Assembly: GCA_963782465.1 (NCBI GenBank)
Contig: CAWAJR010000001.1
Coordinates: forward strand, 434,001-498,000
Direction of reading: 5' to 3'
Length of the DNA stretch: 64,000 nucleotides
Source: JAODBJ01 sp963782465
GTDB lineage: Bacteria; Actinomycetota; Acidimicrobiia; IMCC26256; PALSA-610
Of the stretch, positions 8,108 through 15,847 are shown piece after piece. Position numbers and translations under genes: made by a program. Position 1 is the first letter of the stretch, and every line of letters begins with the position of its first letter. Below the pieces are notes generated by a model. That model saw nothing but the letters and a program-made list of their open reading frames with translations. It was not told where the DNA came from and searched no databases.

Positions 8108-8899
8108 ATGGCCGGCTACACGATCGGGGAGATCGCCGAACGCAGCGGGTTCTCCGCGTCGACGCTGCGCTACTACGAGGAGATCGACCTGGTTCACCCG
8201 ACCGGCCGCACGGAGGCGGGGTACCGCCTCTACGACAACGGCGCCCTCGCTCGCCTGGCGTTCATCAACCGGGCCAAGCAGCTCGGCTGCACCCTCGACG
8301 ACATTCGGGACCTGGTCGCGATCTGGGACCATGACCGTTGCGCGCCGGTGCAGCGCAGGTTCCACGCGCTTGTGAGCACCAAGCTCGCCGACGCCCACTA
8401 CCAGATCGACGAACTCACTGCGTTCACCCGCCAGCTCGAAGCGGCCGCTGCCCACCTCGCCGGTCCCGCCGCCGACGGGCCCTGCGCCGATGGCTGCGCC
8501 TGCACCACCGTCGCGACCGCCGGCCCTGCCTCGCGGCCCACCGCGGTCGCTCTCCGCGCCAAGGCGGTCGAGCCGGGGCCGCCGGCACCGATCGCATGCA
8601 CGCTGGGCACCCAAGCGACCGTCGACCGGGTCGGCGCTTGGCGAGCCGTGCTCGACCATGCGCGCGCCCGCGCCACTACGGCGACGGGTTCGCTGCGTAT
8701 CGAGCTCGACGAGACGGCAGACCTCGCAGAACTCGCGCGGCTGGTCGTTGCCGAGCGCGAATGCTGTTCGTTCTTCGCGTTCGCGATCACCGTCGATCAT
8801 CGGGGCGTCGGCCTCGAGGTCGACGCACCCGACGACGCGGCCGATCTCGTCGCTGCCGTCTTCGACTCGGCTGAGAGGAGCGACCATGGCACCAAATGA
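8108..8899 (+). CDS. MerR-family transcriptional regulator, probably metal-responsive
   Basis: 263 residues. Residues 1-70 are the MerR winged helix (YTIGEIAERSGFSASTLRYYEE, with the RxYxxNGA wing); a dimerisation helix follows at about 75-110. A Cys cluster CADGCACTT lies near residue 120, the place where MerR proteins bind metal. The last 90 residues form an extra domain with ERECCSFFAFAITVD, also found in mercury/copper-type regulators of actinobacteria. ATG 8108 is chosen because it starts the YTIGEIAE helix and sits right behind the operator. No metal transporter is adjacent, so the regulon is unclear and may be the gene itself plus distant targets. Confidence 0.85.
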   Translation: MAGYTIGEIAERSGFSASTLRYYEEIDLVHPTGRTEAGYRLYDNGALARLAFINRAKQLGCTLDDIRDLVAIWDHDRCAPVQRRFHALVSTKLADAHYQIDELTAFTRQLEAAAAHLAGPAADGPCADGCACTTVATAGPASRPTAVALRAKAVEPGPPAPIACTLGTQATVDRVGAWRAVLDHARARATTATGSLRIELDETADLAELARLVVAERECCSFFAFAITVDHRGVGLEVDAPDDAADLVAAVFDSAERSDHGTK

Positions 8900-8958
8900 G
8901 CCGGTGAGCCGCATCTCCGCGAGCGACCGTCGCGTCGGGGTGGTCTGCGGCGCGCGGG

Positions 8959-9669
8959 TCAGTGCCCGGCGGCCTGCCCGCCGTCGATGTGCAAGACCTC
9001 GCCGGTGACGAACGTGGCCCGTTCGAGATAGAGGATCCCGTCGACGACATCGCTGACCTCGCCCAGCCGGCCAATCGGATGGAGGCCGGCCATACCGTCG
9101 TACGACGCCGGGTCGTGAGCGGGGGTCTTGATGACCCCGAGCGAGACCGCGTTGACTCGAACCCCGCGCGACGCGTACTCGATCGCCAGCGAGCGGGCCA
9201 CCGCCGCGAGCCCGCCTTTGGTGAGTGCCGCCAGCGCGGAGGGCCTGGTGCTGTCGGCGTGGTCGACGAGGCTGGTGCTGATGTTGACGACGTGGCCGCT
9301 TCCCTGGGCGACCATCTGCCGGATCGCGTGCTGCGTGATGTGGAAGAACCCGGTCAAGTTCACACTCGTGATGGCGACATAGTCGTCGAGTGTGTAGTCG
9401 GTGAACGGCTTGCCGATGTAGATCCCCGCGTTGTTGACCAGGGTGTCGATCCGTCCGAACCGGTCGAGTGCCTGCTCGACGACGCGTCGGGCGGTATCGA
9501 CGTCGGTGATGTCGCCCTGCACCGTGAGAACATCGGGTTCGTCGGAGGCGGGGATCGCGCGCGACGTGGCGACAACGGCGTAGCCGGCACGACGGAATGC
9601 GGTTGCGAGACCGGCGCCGATTCCCCGATCCGCGCCGGTGATGATCGCGACTTTCTCTGCGTCGTTCAT
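8959..9669 (-). CDS. SDR-family oxidoreductase lacking the catalytic Tyr
   Basis: 236 residues with a Rossmann fold: cofactor motif TGADRGIGAG, NNAGIY, and the C-terminal VTGEVLHIDGG. The active-site region reads NISTSLVDHADS then SALAALTKGGL: Lys of the YxxxK motif is present but the Tyr position is Ala. Some SDR subfamilies with SALAxLTKGG share this, so it is probably ancestral and not damage; a normal dehydrogenase mechanism is doubtful. ATG 9669 has GGGAGA seven bases upstream. It is followed at a short distance, in the same direction, by nothing; the FMN reductase lies 142 bp upstream and may be co-transcribed. Confidence 0.85.
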   Translation of the reverse strand: MNDAEKVAIITGADRGIGAGLATAFRRAGYAVVATSRAIPASDEPDVLTVQGDITDVDTARRVVEQALDRFGRIDTLVNNAGIYIGKPFTDYTLDDYVAITSVNLTGFFHITQHAIRQMVAQGSGHVVNISTSLVDHADSTRPSALAALTKGGLAAVARSLAIEYASRGVRVNAVSLGVIKTPAHDPASYDGMAGLHPIGRLGEVSDVVDGILYLERATFVTGEVLHIDGGQAAGH

Positions 9670-9811
9670 GACGAATCTCCCGATCGATGCGGCGGTCACA
9701 CGTAACAATCATCCGACGAGGGAGGTCTCGTCGATCATGCCCGTGGCGCCCGGGTCAGCAAGGGCACATTCGTCCATACCCGCCACCGCTTCTGACCGTC
9801 GCGGGCGACAC

Positions 9812-10426
9812 TTACGCGGAACGCTTCTCGGCCGCGGCGGCGTGCCGGTTGGTGCGAAGTTCGTTCGACCGGGCGATGAGCTCGTCGAGCATTGCGTTCG
9901 CGGCGTGCTCGTGATGTGGCGCGGGGCTGAAGGTCCCGGGGTGTTCCGGGTCTGTGATCTCGAAGTCGGTGCGCAGCGAGAGGGCAACGTTGGCGTCGAG
10001 GTTGGTCATGCCCAGTACCGAGGTGGCCTGCCGGAGTTGCTCGACCGCACGAACGCCGCCGTCAACGCCGTAGCTCACGAATGCGGCCGGTTTGTCGGCC
10101 CACTCGTGGAAGAGGTAGTCGAGGGCGTTCTTGAGCGACGCGGGCGCCGACTGGTTGTACTCCGGCGTGACGAACACGAAGCCGTCGAACGCCGCGACCG
10201 TTTCGGACCAGCGCCGAGTGTGGGGGTTGGTATAGCGGCCGAACATGGCGGGGAGCGGCTCGTCCAACAGTGGAAGATCGAAGTCGACGAGGTCGAGCAA
10301 CTCCACCTCGTCGTCGCCCTTCGTGACGGCCGGATGTTTCGTCGCGATGTCGACGACCCAGTCGGCCACGAGGCGACCGCGCCGGTTCGGCCGTGTGCTT
10401 CCGATGATGATCGCGATTCTGGTCAT
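9812..10426 (-). CDS. NADPH-dependent FMN reductase family protein
   Basis: 204 residues with the flavodoxin-like fold. The phosphate loop for FMN is GSTRPNRRG at the N-terminus and the second FMN-contacting motif is TPEYNQS near residue 90, followed by LKNALDYLFHEW. These are the signatures of the NADPH:FMN reductase/quinone reductase family. ATG 10426 has AAGGAGAG five bases upstream; the reading frame extends further 5' but without support. Together with the downstream SDR it may form a small redox unit. Substrate (quinone, azo dye, chromate) cannot be decided. Confidence 0.88.
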   Translation of the reverse strand: MTRIAIIIGSTRPNRRGRLVADWVVDIATKHPAVTKGDDEVELLDLVDFDLPLLDEPLPAMFGRYTNPHTRRWSETVAAFDGFVFVTPEYNQSAPASLKNALDYLFHEWADKPAAFVSYGVDGGVRAVEQLRQATSVLGMTNLDANVALSLRTDFEITDPEHPGTFSPAPHHEHAANAMLDELIARSNELRTNRHAAAAEKRSA

Positions 10427-10704
10427 GGTTCTCTCCTTCGATGTCGCGGCGGCGGGGGTTGCCGGCGCGCTCCTCCGGCCCCGCCCGCCCCTATGACGTT
10501 GCCGTCGGCGCGCGTGTGACACGGGCCTCGGTCACGCGGTGACAACGCCGCGGCGAAGCCTTGCCGCCCGCCCGGGTGCGCCGGCCGCCGGGCGATCTTG
10601 GCCGGCCAACTATTTGTGTGACCACGCTGCGAGTACGTACGCTCGCGCGGAGAGTTCGTGAGCTGAGTCTCCACGCCGGAGGCTCGTGGGAAGGCCGTAG
10701 CACC

Positions 10705-13206
10705 ATGCGCGCGTGGTTTCGCGTCGTCGCGCTCATCTTCATGGTTTGCGCGAGTGTCGCCCTCACACCGGCCGCGCACGCGAGCGTGTCCCGCTCGCCG
10801 CAGGACGTTGACGCGTTCGGCGATGCCGGCTTCTTCGGCTCGACCGGTAGCACGACCCTCAACTCGCCGATTGTCGGCATGGCCGCCACGGCGACCGGGC
10901 GTGGTTACTGGCTCCTCGGTGAGGACGGCGGCGTCTTCGGGTACGGCGACGCGAAGTTCTACGGCTCGACCGGCAATTCCCATCTGGTGAAGCCCGTCGT
11001 GGGAATGGCGGCGACGCCATCCGGTCACGGCTACTGGTTCGTGGCCGCCGACGGCGGCGTCTTCGCGTTCGGCGACGCGAAGTTCTACGGCTCGACCGGC
11101 AACATCGCGCTGCGCGAACCGATCGTCGGCATGGCCGCGACGCCCACGGGCCGGGGCTACTGGCTCGTCGCCTCCGACGGCGGGATCTTCGCGTTCGGCG
11201 ACGCGCGGTTCCACGGCAGCACGGGCAACATCGCGCTGCACCGACCCGTGGTGGGCATGGCGCCGACGTCGACGGGCAACGGCTACTGGCTCGTGGCCTC
11301 CGATGGCGGGATCTTCGCGTTCGGCGGCGCTCGCTTCCACGGCTCGACCGGCGCGATCGCGCTTGCACAGCCGATCACCGGAATGGCAGCCACACCGACG
11401 GGGAACGGCTACTGGCTCGTGGCGCGTGACGGTGGGCTGTTCGCGTTCGGCGGCGCGCACTACTACGGCTCGATGGCGGGCTCGTCCCTCGGCACGAACC
11501 AGTTCGTCGGCATGGCGCGGACGCGGTCCGGTCACGGCTACTGGATGGTCGCGTCGGGGCCGGTCGAATCGACGGTCCCGCCGTCGGTCCCGGTGCAGAC
11601 GCCGTCCCCACCGTCGGCACCCGCACCGCCCCCGTCACCACCACCGACGACCGCGCCCCAACCGCCGCCGGGGCAGGGAGCCGCGCGTGGTTTTCCCGAC
11701 TACAACAAAGACGGCTACGCCGACGTGGTCGTGTCGATGGACCAGCAGGCGATCGGGTCGGCGGCCGGTGCCGGCGGCATCGAGATCGTGTACGGGACAC
11801 CGTTCGGTTCGGGCGTGACGCCGCGCACGCAGTACCTCTCGAACTCCGACCCTGCCGTCGCGGGCGGTGTGATCGCCGGTGGCCGTTTCGGGCAGGACTG
11901 GGCCAGTGGCGACTTCAACGGCGACGGCTACGACGACCTCGCAGTCGGCGAGTACGGCGCGACGATCAGCGGGCATACCACCGCGGGACAAGTGCACATC
12001 TTCTACGGCGGCCCGAGCGGGCTGACCGACGGCGGTTACCAGCACATCGACCTCGACGAGGTCGGTCTCGCTCACACGGCGGCGACCGGTGACCAGTTCG
12101 GCCACACGCTCGCCGGCGGCGACATCAACGGCGACGGGTACGCCGACCTCGTCGTGTCGGCGCCACGCGAGGCCGTGGACGGCGCGAACCGGGCCGGTGC
12201 GGTGTACGTGTTCTGGGGGAGTGCGTCGGGCCTGCAGTTCACCGCCGCGCAGGGCGCGCTGACATTCCATCAGGGCAGCAGCAGCCTCGGTGGCACCGCG
12301 ACGCTCGGCACCATCCTCGGTTCGCCCGTCGCGATCGGCGACTTCGACCACGACGGGCACGGCGACATCGCGATCGGGGTGCAAGGCCAGGCGATCGCGA
12401 GGTTCCAGGCGCCGCAGACGACGCAGGGTTCCGGCGCGTTCTACATCGTCTATGGCAACTCGACGAAGGCCGACGTCGGGACGCGCACCCAGTTCTTCAC
12501 CGAGGACACGGAGGGCATGCCCGCGACGACGCGGCCCGCGGCGAGCCTCGGCGGCTGGCTCACGCCGGGCGACTACAACCACGACGGGTATACCGACCTC
12601 GCAGTGTCGGCCGAGGGGATCGACCTGGCTCCGGTGCCGAACGACGGCGCGGTGTACGTGCTGAACGGCGGGCCGTCGGGCCTCACGACCACGGGCGCGA
12701 AGCTCTTCGACGAACCGAGCCTCGGCATCAGCGCGCAGACCGGCGCGAACGAGGACAACTTCGGCGACAGCCTCGCGTCCGGCGACTTCAACCACGACGG
12801 TTACGCCGACCTCGTCATCGCGCTCGACTGCCGCAACCTGAGCGGCGTGTCGGGAACGAAGCACGGGGAGATCCTCGTGCTGCCCGGCTCCGCGAGCGGC
12901 GTCACGACTGCGGGGATGAAGACCCTCACCGAGAACTCGTCGGGGCTGGCCGGGAGCGGTGCGCAGAACGGGGACCAGTTCGGTTCGCGGATCCAGGCCG
13001 GCGACTACAACCACGACGGCTACATCGACCTGTACGTCGCCGCGGGCGGCGAGACCGTTTCGGGCCACACCCACGCGGGCGTGGTCTACCTGTTGCGCGG
13101 GAGCAGTTCCGGGATCACGGTGAGCGGCAGCAAGCTCTTCACGCAGTCGTCGCCGGAGGTTGCAGGCGGGGCACAGACCGACGCCTGGTTCGGATCGCTC
13201 ACATGA
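10705..13206 (+). CDS. Secreted protein with six GYW-type repeats and seven FG-GAP repeats
   Basis: 833 residues. Residues 1-28 are a signal peptide (MRAWFRVVALIFMVCASVAL, cleavage near AHA). Residues 30-290 hold six ~45-residue repeats with the core IVGMAATPTGRGYWLVASDG and FGDAKFYGSTGN. A Pro-rich linker (about 290-330) leads to seven integrin-like FG-GAP repeats, each with a calcium loop such as DFNGDGYDDLAVG or DYNHDGYTDLAVS, enough for one seven-bladed propeller. Both parts are extracellular folds for binding or adhesion. ATG 10705 has GGAAGG upstream. Its stop overlaps the next ATG (ATGA), suggesting coupled expression with the nitrobindin-like protein. The GYW repeats are typical of Acidimicrobiia. 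Confidence 0.88.
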   Translation: MRAWFRVVALIFMVCASVALTPAAHASVSRSPQDVDAFGDAGFFGSTGSTTLNSPIVGMAATATGRGYWLLGEDGGVFGYGDAKFYGSTGNSHLVKPVVGMAATPSGHGYWFVAADGGVFAFGDAKFYGSTGNIALREPIVGMAATPTGRGYWLVASDGGIFAFGDARFHGSTGNIALHRPVVGMAPTSTGNGYWLVASDGGIFAFGGARFHGSTGAIALAQPITGMAATPTGNGYWLVARDGGLFAFGGAHYYGSMAGSSLGTNQFVGMARTRSGHGYWMVASGPVESTVPPSVPVQTPSPPSAPAPPPSPPPTTAPQPPPGQGAARGFPDYNKDGYADVVVSMDQQAIGSAAGAGGIEIVYGTPFGSGVTPRTQYLSNSDPAVAGGVIAGGRFGQDWASGDFNGDGYDDLAVGEYGATISGHTTAGQVHIFYGGPSGLTDGGYQHIDLDEVGLAHTAATGDQFGHTLAGGDINGDGYADLVVSAPREAVDGANRAGAVYVFWGSASGLQFTAAQGALTFHQGSSSLGGTATLGTILGSPVAIGDFDHDGHGDIAIGVQGQAIARFQAPQTTQGSGAFYIVYGNSTKADVGTRTQFFTEDTEGMPATTRPAASLGGWLTPGDYNHDGYTDLAVSAEGIDLAPVPNDGAVYVLNGGPSGLTTTGAKLFDEPSLGISAQTGANEDNFGDSLASGDFNHDGYADLVIALDCRNLSGVSGTKHGEILVLPGSASGVTTAGMKTLTENSSGLAGSGAQNGDQFGSRIQAGDYNHDGYIDLYVAAGGETVSGHTHAGVVYLLRGSSSGITVSGSKLFTQSSPEVAGGAQTDAWFGSLT
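10790..11560 (+). repeat. Six tandem ~138-bp coding repeats
   Basis: Within the secreted FG-GAP gene the block encoding FGDAxFxGSTG-PIVGMAATPTGxGYWLVAxDGG recurs six times with a period of about 135-138 bp. The middle copies are nearly identical at DNA level, for example GGCTACTGGCTCGTGGCCTC occurs repeatedly. This can cause length variation by recombination and assembly collapse. Confidence 0.8.
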
Positions 13207-13952
13207 GCGACACCGCCGGCTACGGCAGCGCGCCCGGAGACGACATCTTCACCGAACCCGATGCCGATCCCGACGGCCTCGCGAACCTCGGCCCGCTCCG
13301 ACCGATGGCCGGCACGTGGGAGAGCGGCCAAGGTGTCGACGAACATCCCACCGGGCCGGGCTCCGACATGGACGGCACGGTGATCGAGGGAGGCCTGCGC
13401 AACGTCTTCGTCGAGCGCTACGACCTCCAACCGATCGACCCGCAGACGAACGGGCCGCAGTTGCTCTACGGGCTGCGGTACCACGTGCACATCGTGAAGC
13501 CGGGGGAGGTGGAGACGTTCCACGATCAGGTCGGCTACTGGCTGTGGGAAGCCGCGACGAGCACGGTCACGCACTCGCTCGCGATCCCGAGAGCGCAAGT
13601 GGTGCTCGCTTCGGGAACGGCGGCTCCCGACGCCACCGAGTTCACGGTCACGGCCGCGGCCGGGTCCGAGACCTACGGGATCCTGTCGAGCGCGTTCCTC
13701 TTCTCCGCGTTTCGCACGCTCTCGTTCCGGATCAACGTCACCGTGCACTCCGACGACACGTGGTCGTACGAGGAAGACACGCTGCTGCAACTCCCCGGCC
13801 GCGGTACCCCGTTCCACCACATCGACCGCAACACCCTCGTTCGGGTCGCCCCGCCGGCCCCGAACCCGCTCGCGGCCGGCGCAACGGCCGCCCGCGCACC
13901 CGGCAGTCTCGAGATCGGAAGCCTCCGCGACGAGAGCGGGAACTGGCCGTAA
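13203..13952 (+). CDS. Nitrobindin-like heme-binding beta-barrel (FABP-like, DUF1794) protein
   Basis: 249 residues. After LGPLRPMAGTWESGQGVD comes the lipocalin-like barrel with ERYDLQPIDPQ, LLYGLRYHVHIVKPGEVETF, HDQVGYWLWE and THSLAIPRAQVVLASG. The GTWxSGxG motif and the strand order match the THAP4/nitrobindin family, which binds heme and acts on peroxynitrite or nitric oxide. The barrel spans about 25-200. ATG 13203 overlaps the TGA of the secreted protein upstream. The protein itself has no signal peptide. The C-terminal 40 residues are Ala/Pro-rich and without family similarity. Confidence 0.75.
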   Translation: MSDTAGYGSAPGDDIFTEPDADPDGLANLGPLRPMAGTWESGQGVDEHPTGPGSDMDGTVIEGGLRNVFVERYDLQPIDPQTNGPQLLYGLRYHVHIVKPGEVETFHDQVGYWLWEAATSTVTHSLAIPRAQVVLASGTAAPDATEFTVTAAAGSETYGILSSAFLFSAFRTLSFRINVTVHSDDTWSYEEDTLLQLPGRGTPFHHIDRNTLVRVAPPAPNPLAAGATAARAPGSLEIGSLRDESGNWP

Positions 13953-13962
13953 ACCAGGTGCC

Positions 13963-13982
13963 GTCACCGGCGCGCGGGTGAC
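13963..13982. terminator. Hairpin between convergent genes
   Basis: GTCACC (13963-13968) pairs with GGTGAC (13977-13982) around an eight-base GC-rich loop, followed on the plus strand by GCGTTATTT. It sits between the convergent ends of the nitrobindin-like gene and the WYL regulator. The short stem and lack of a clean T-run make it only a candidate bidirectional terminator. Confidence 0.35.
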
Positions 13983-13985
13983 GCG

Positions 13986-14927
13986 TTATTTCTCGGTGTC
14001 GTGGTACTTGGCGATGATCGCTCGAGCAGTCGCCACGAGCCGCTCGCGGACCGAGTCGGGCGCGAGGATTTCGATCTGGTCGGCAAACCCGGCGAGCCGC
14101 GCGACTGCCGCCGCTTCGTGTTCGAAGGTCAGCGGGATCGTGCGCCAACCGTTGTCGTCGGCGGCGGCATCCGCGATCAGCGGCACGACGTGTTCCCCGA
14201 ATACCTCCGGCATGGCCTCGACCGCATCGGGCGAAGCGCGGGTCAGCACCTCGACGCGAGATCGGCTCCGCTCGAACTCGGTTTTCCAGCGTTCCCAGAA
14301 GTCGACCAAGTCGAAGGCGGGCCGATCAAACTGCTCGCCGAGCATGGCAACCGCCTGGATGCGCGCGACGCGCAGTACGAACGGAGAAGTGCTGCCGACG
14401 ACGACGGCGTACCACTCGCCTGCCTTGTTGACGAGGCCGAGGGGTGCAACACCACGGCGGCGGTTGTCGTTGTAGGTGAGGTCGACCTTGCGCCGGAGCC
14501 GGACCGCCTCGGCAACTGCCGGGAGGTGGGGGACCGATGCATTCGTGCCGAACCATCGGGGGGCGTCGACGTGGACCGTGAGCGGTTCCAACGGCATGCC
14601 GCCGGCGACGCGCACCTGCTCCCGGGCGGATTCGAAGACCGGCCCGAGGCCGAGGTCGCGGATCGGCGCCGGAAGGCCAAGGGTCAGCAACGCGGTCGCC
14701 TCCTCCGGGGAGAGCCCCGAGAGCGGCATCCGATAACCGTCGAGGAGCTGGCAGCCCCCACCCGGGCCCGATTCCGCCCACACCGGCACTCCCGCCGCGC
14801 TCAGTGCCGCGATGTCGCGGTAGATCGTCCGCGGTGAGACTTCGAGTTCGGCCGCCAACTCGGTCGCGGTCATCCGGCCGCGGGCCTGGAGCAGGAGCGC
14901 CAAGCGGAGGAGCCGATCGGCTCGCAT
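13986..14927 (-). CDS. YafY-type transcriptional regulator (HTH_11 plus WYL domain)
   Basis: 313 residues. Residues 1-60 are a winged helix (RADRLLRLALLLQARGRMTA and VSPRTIYRDIAAL); the WYL domain follows at about 140-215 with the WYAVVV core and RVARIQAVAML; the C-terminal part (about 230-310) is the WCX extension. WYL proteins are regulators whose middle domain senses a ligand, often nucleic acid or a small molecule. The gene faces a transglutaminase-like gene, and a perfect inverted repeat TGACAC-GAG-GTGTCA lies 24 bp upstream of its start, the obvious candidate operator. Confidence 0.9.
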   Translation of the reverse strand: MRADRLLRLALLLQARGRMTATELAAELEVSPRTIYRDIAALSAAGVPVWAESGPGGGCQLLDGYRMPLSGLSPEEATALLTLGLPAPIRDLGLGPVFESAREQVRVAGGMPLEPLTVHVDAPRWFGTNASVPHLPAVAEAVRLRRKVDLTYNDNRRRGVAPLGLVNKAGEWYAVVVGSTSPFVLRVARIQAVAMLGEQFDRPAFDLVDFWERWKTEFERSRSRVEVLTRASPDAVEAMPEVFGEHVVPLIADAAADDNGWRTIPLTFEHEAAAVARLAGFADQIEILAPDSVRERLVATARAIIAKYHDTEK

Positions 14928-14950
14928 CGAGCGACCGTACTCCCGGTCGC

Positions 14951-14965
14951 TGACACGAGGTGTCA
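14951..14965. promoter_or_regulatory. Palindromic operator candidate between WYL regulator and transglutaminase-like gene
   Basis: TGACACGAGGTGTCA is a perfect inverted repeat with six-base arms and a 3-bp centre. It lies midway in the 62-bp divergent intergenic region (14928-14989). Half sites TGACAC/GTGTCA are a reasonable target for a homodimeric winged-helix protein; binding by the WYL regulator is inference from position. Confidence 0.55.
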
Positions 14966-14989
14966 GGGATGCGGCCGCACACTCGCACC

Positions 14990-15795
14990 GTGGAGCCTTC
15001 GTCGTACCTCGATCCCGGTCCGCTCACGGCACTGACCACCGAGCAGCAGCACCTCGTGCACGATTTTCCGGCCGAACCGATCGAACTGTGCAAGGCCGCG
15101 CAACGCCTGCTCGTCCTGCCGCCGTCCGCGTCGGGCGATGCGCTCTCGCCGCGTCGACTCGCGGAGCGAAACCTTCGGCCGGCCTCGGCAATCGTCGACG
15201 CCGTTCTCGCTCGGGACACCCGTCCGCTGAACCGGGAGCGGGCACTGGAGGATCGGGTGACCGGAACGTGTCGCCACTTCGCCGTCGTGTCGTGTTCCTT
15301 CCTCCGGGCCCGCCGCATCGCGGCTCGGGCCCGATGCGGCTTCGCCACGTACTTCGAACCCGGGCTCGCGGTCGACCACTGGGTCACCGAGTACTGGGAT
15401 GACAACGACCGTCGCTGGGTTCGCATCGACAGCGAGGTACTCGACCTCGAAGTGATCCCCAACCCGCACGATCTCGACCACGGCCAGTTCCTGACGGGGC
15501 CCGAGGCATGGGGCCGGTACCGGAGCGGAACCGACCCCCGCACCTTCGGCGTCCACGGCACCGACAACTGGGGCGTCGCTGAGATCATCGGCAACGCCAT
15601 CCGTGACCTCGCCAACCTCAACCGTGTCGAGATGCTCCCGTGGGACGAGTGGGCCCGATGCGCGACTGTTACGACGGCAACATCGAAGCTTGGGTCGAAG
15701 AATGCATGGACGACCTCGTCGCCGCGACGACCGGCGAGGGTGATGTCGCGGCGCTGTACGACCGAGTCCCGGTCCCCGAGGCTCTGCTCGGTTGA
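14990..15795 (+). pseudogene. Transglutaminase-like protein, one frameshift
   Basis: The frame from GTG 14990 reads a cysteine-protease-like transglutaminase domain: Cys in GTCRHFA, His in VDHWVTEYW, Asp in WVRIDSEV, with FATYFEPG between them. At WDEWAR (about 15655) the frame breaks in a run GGGCCC; one more base would continue as MRDCYDGNIEAWVEECMDDL to PVPEALLG and the stop at 15795. The total of ~268 residues fits a complete protein, so a lost base (assembly error or recent mutation) is more likely than old decay. The gene is divergent from the WYL regulator and probably under its control. The role of such stand-alone domains is unknown. Confidence 0.7.
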
Positions 15796-15847
15796 CCGGA
15801 GGTTGCCCAAGGTGTCGAAGCTGACCCCGGTTGCTTCGCCAACTGCG

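Noticed and set aside
10790..11560. CRISPR-like array, because of the regular ~138-bp repeats
   Set aside because: The repeats are coding, much longer than CRISPR repeats and without spacers; no cas gene is near.
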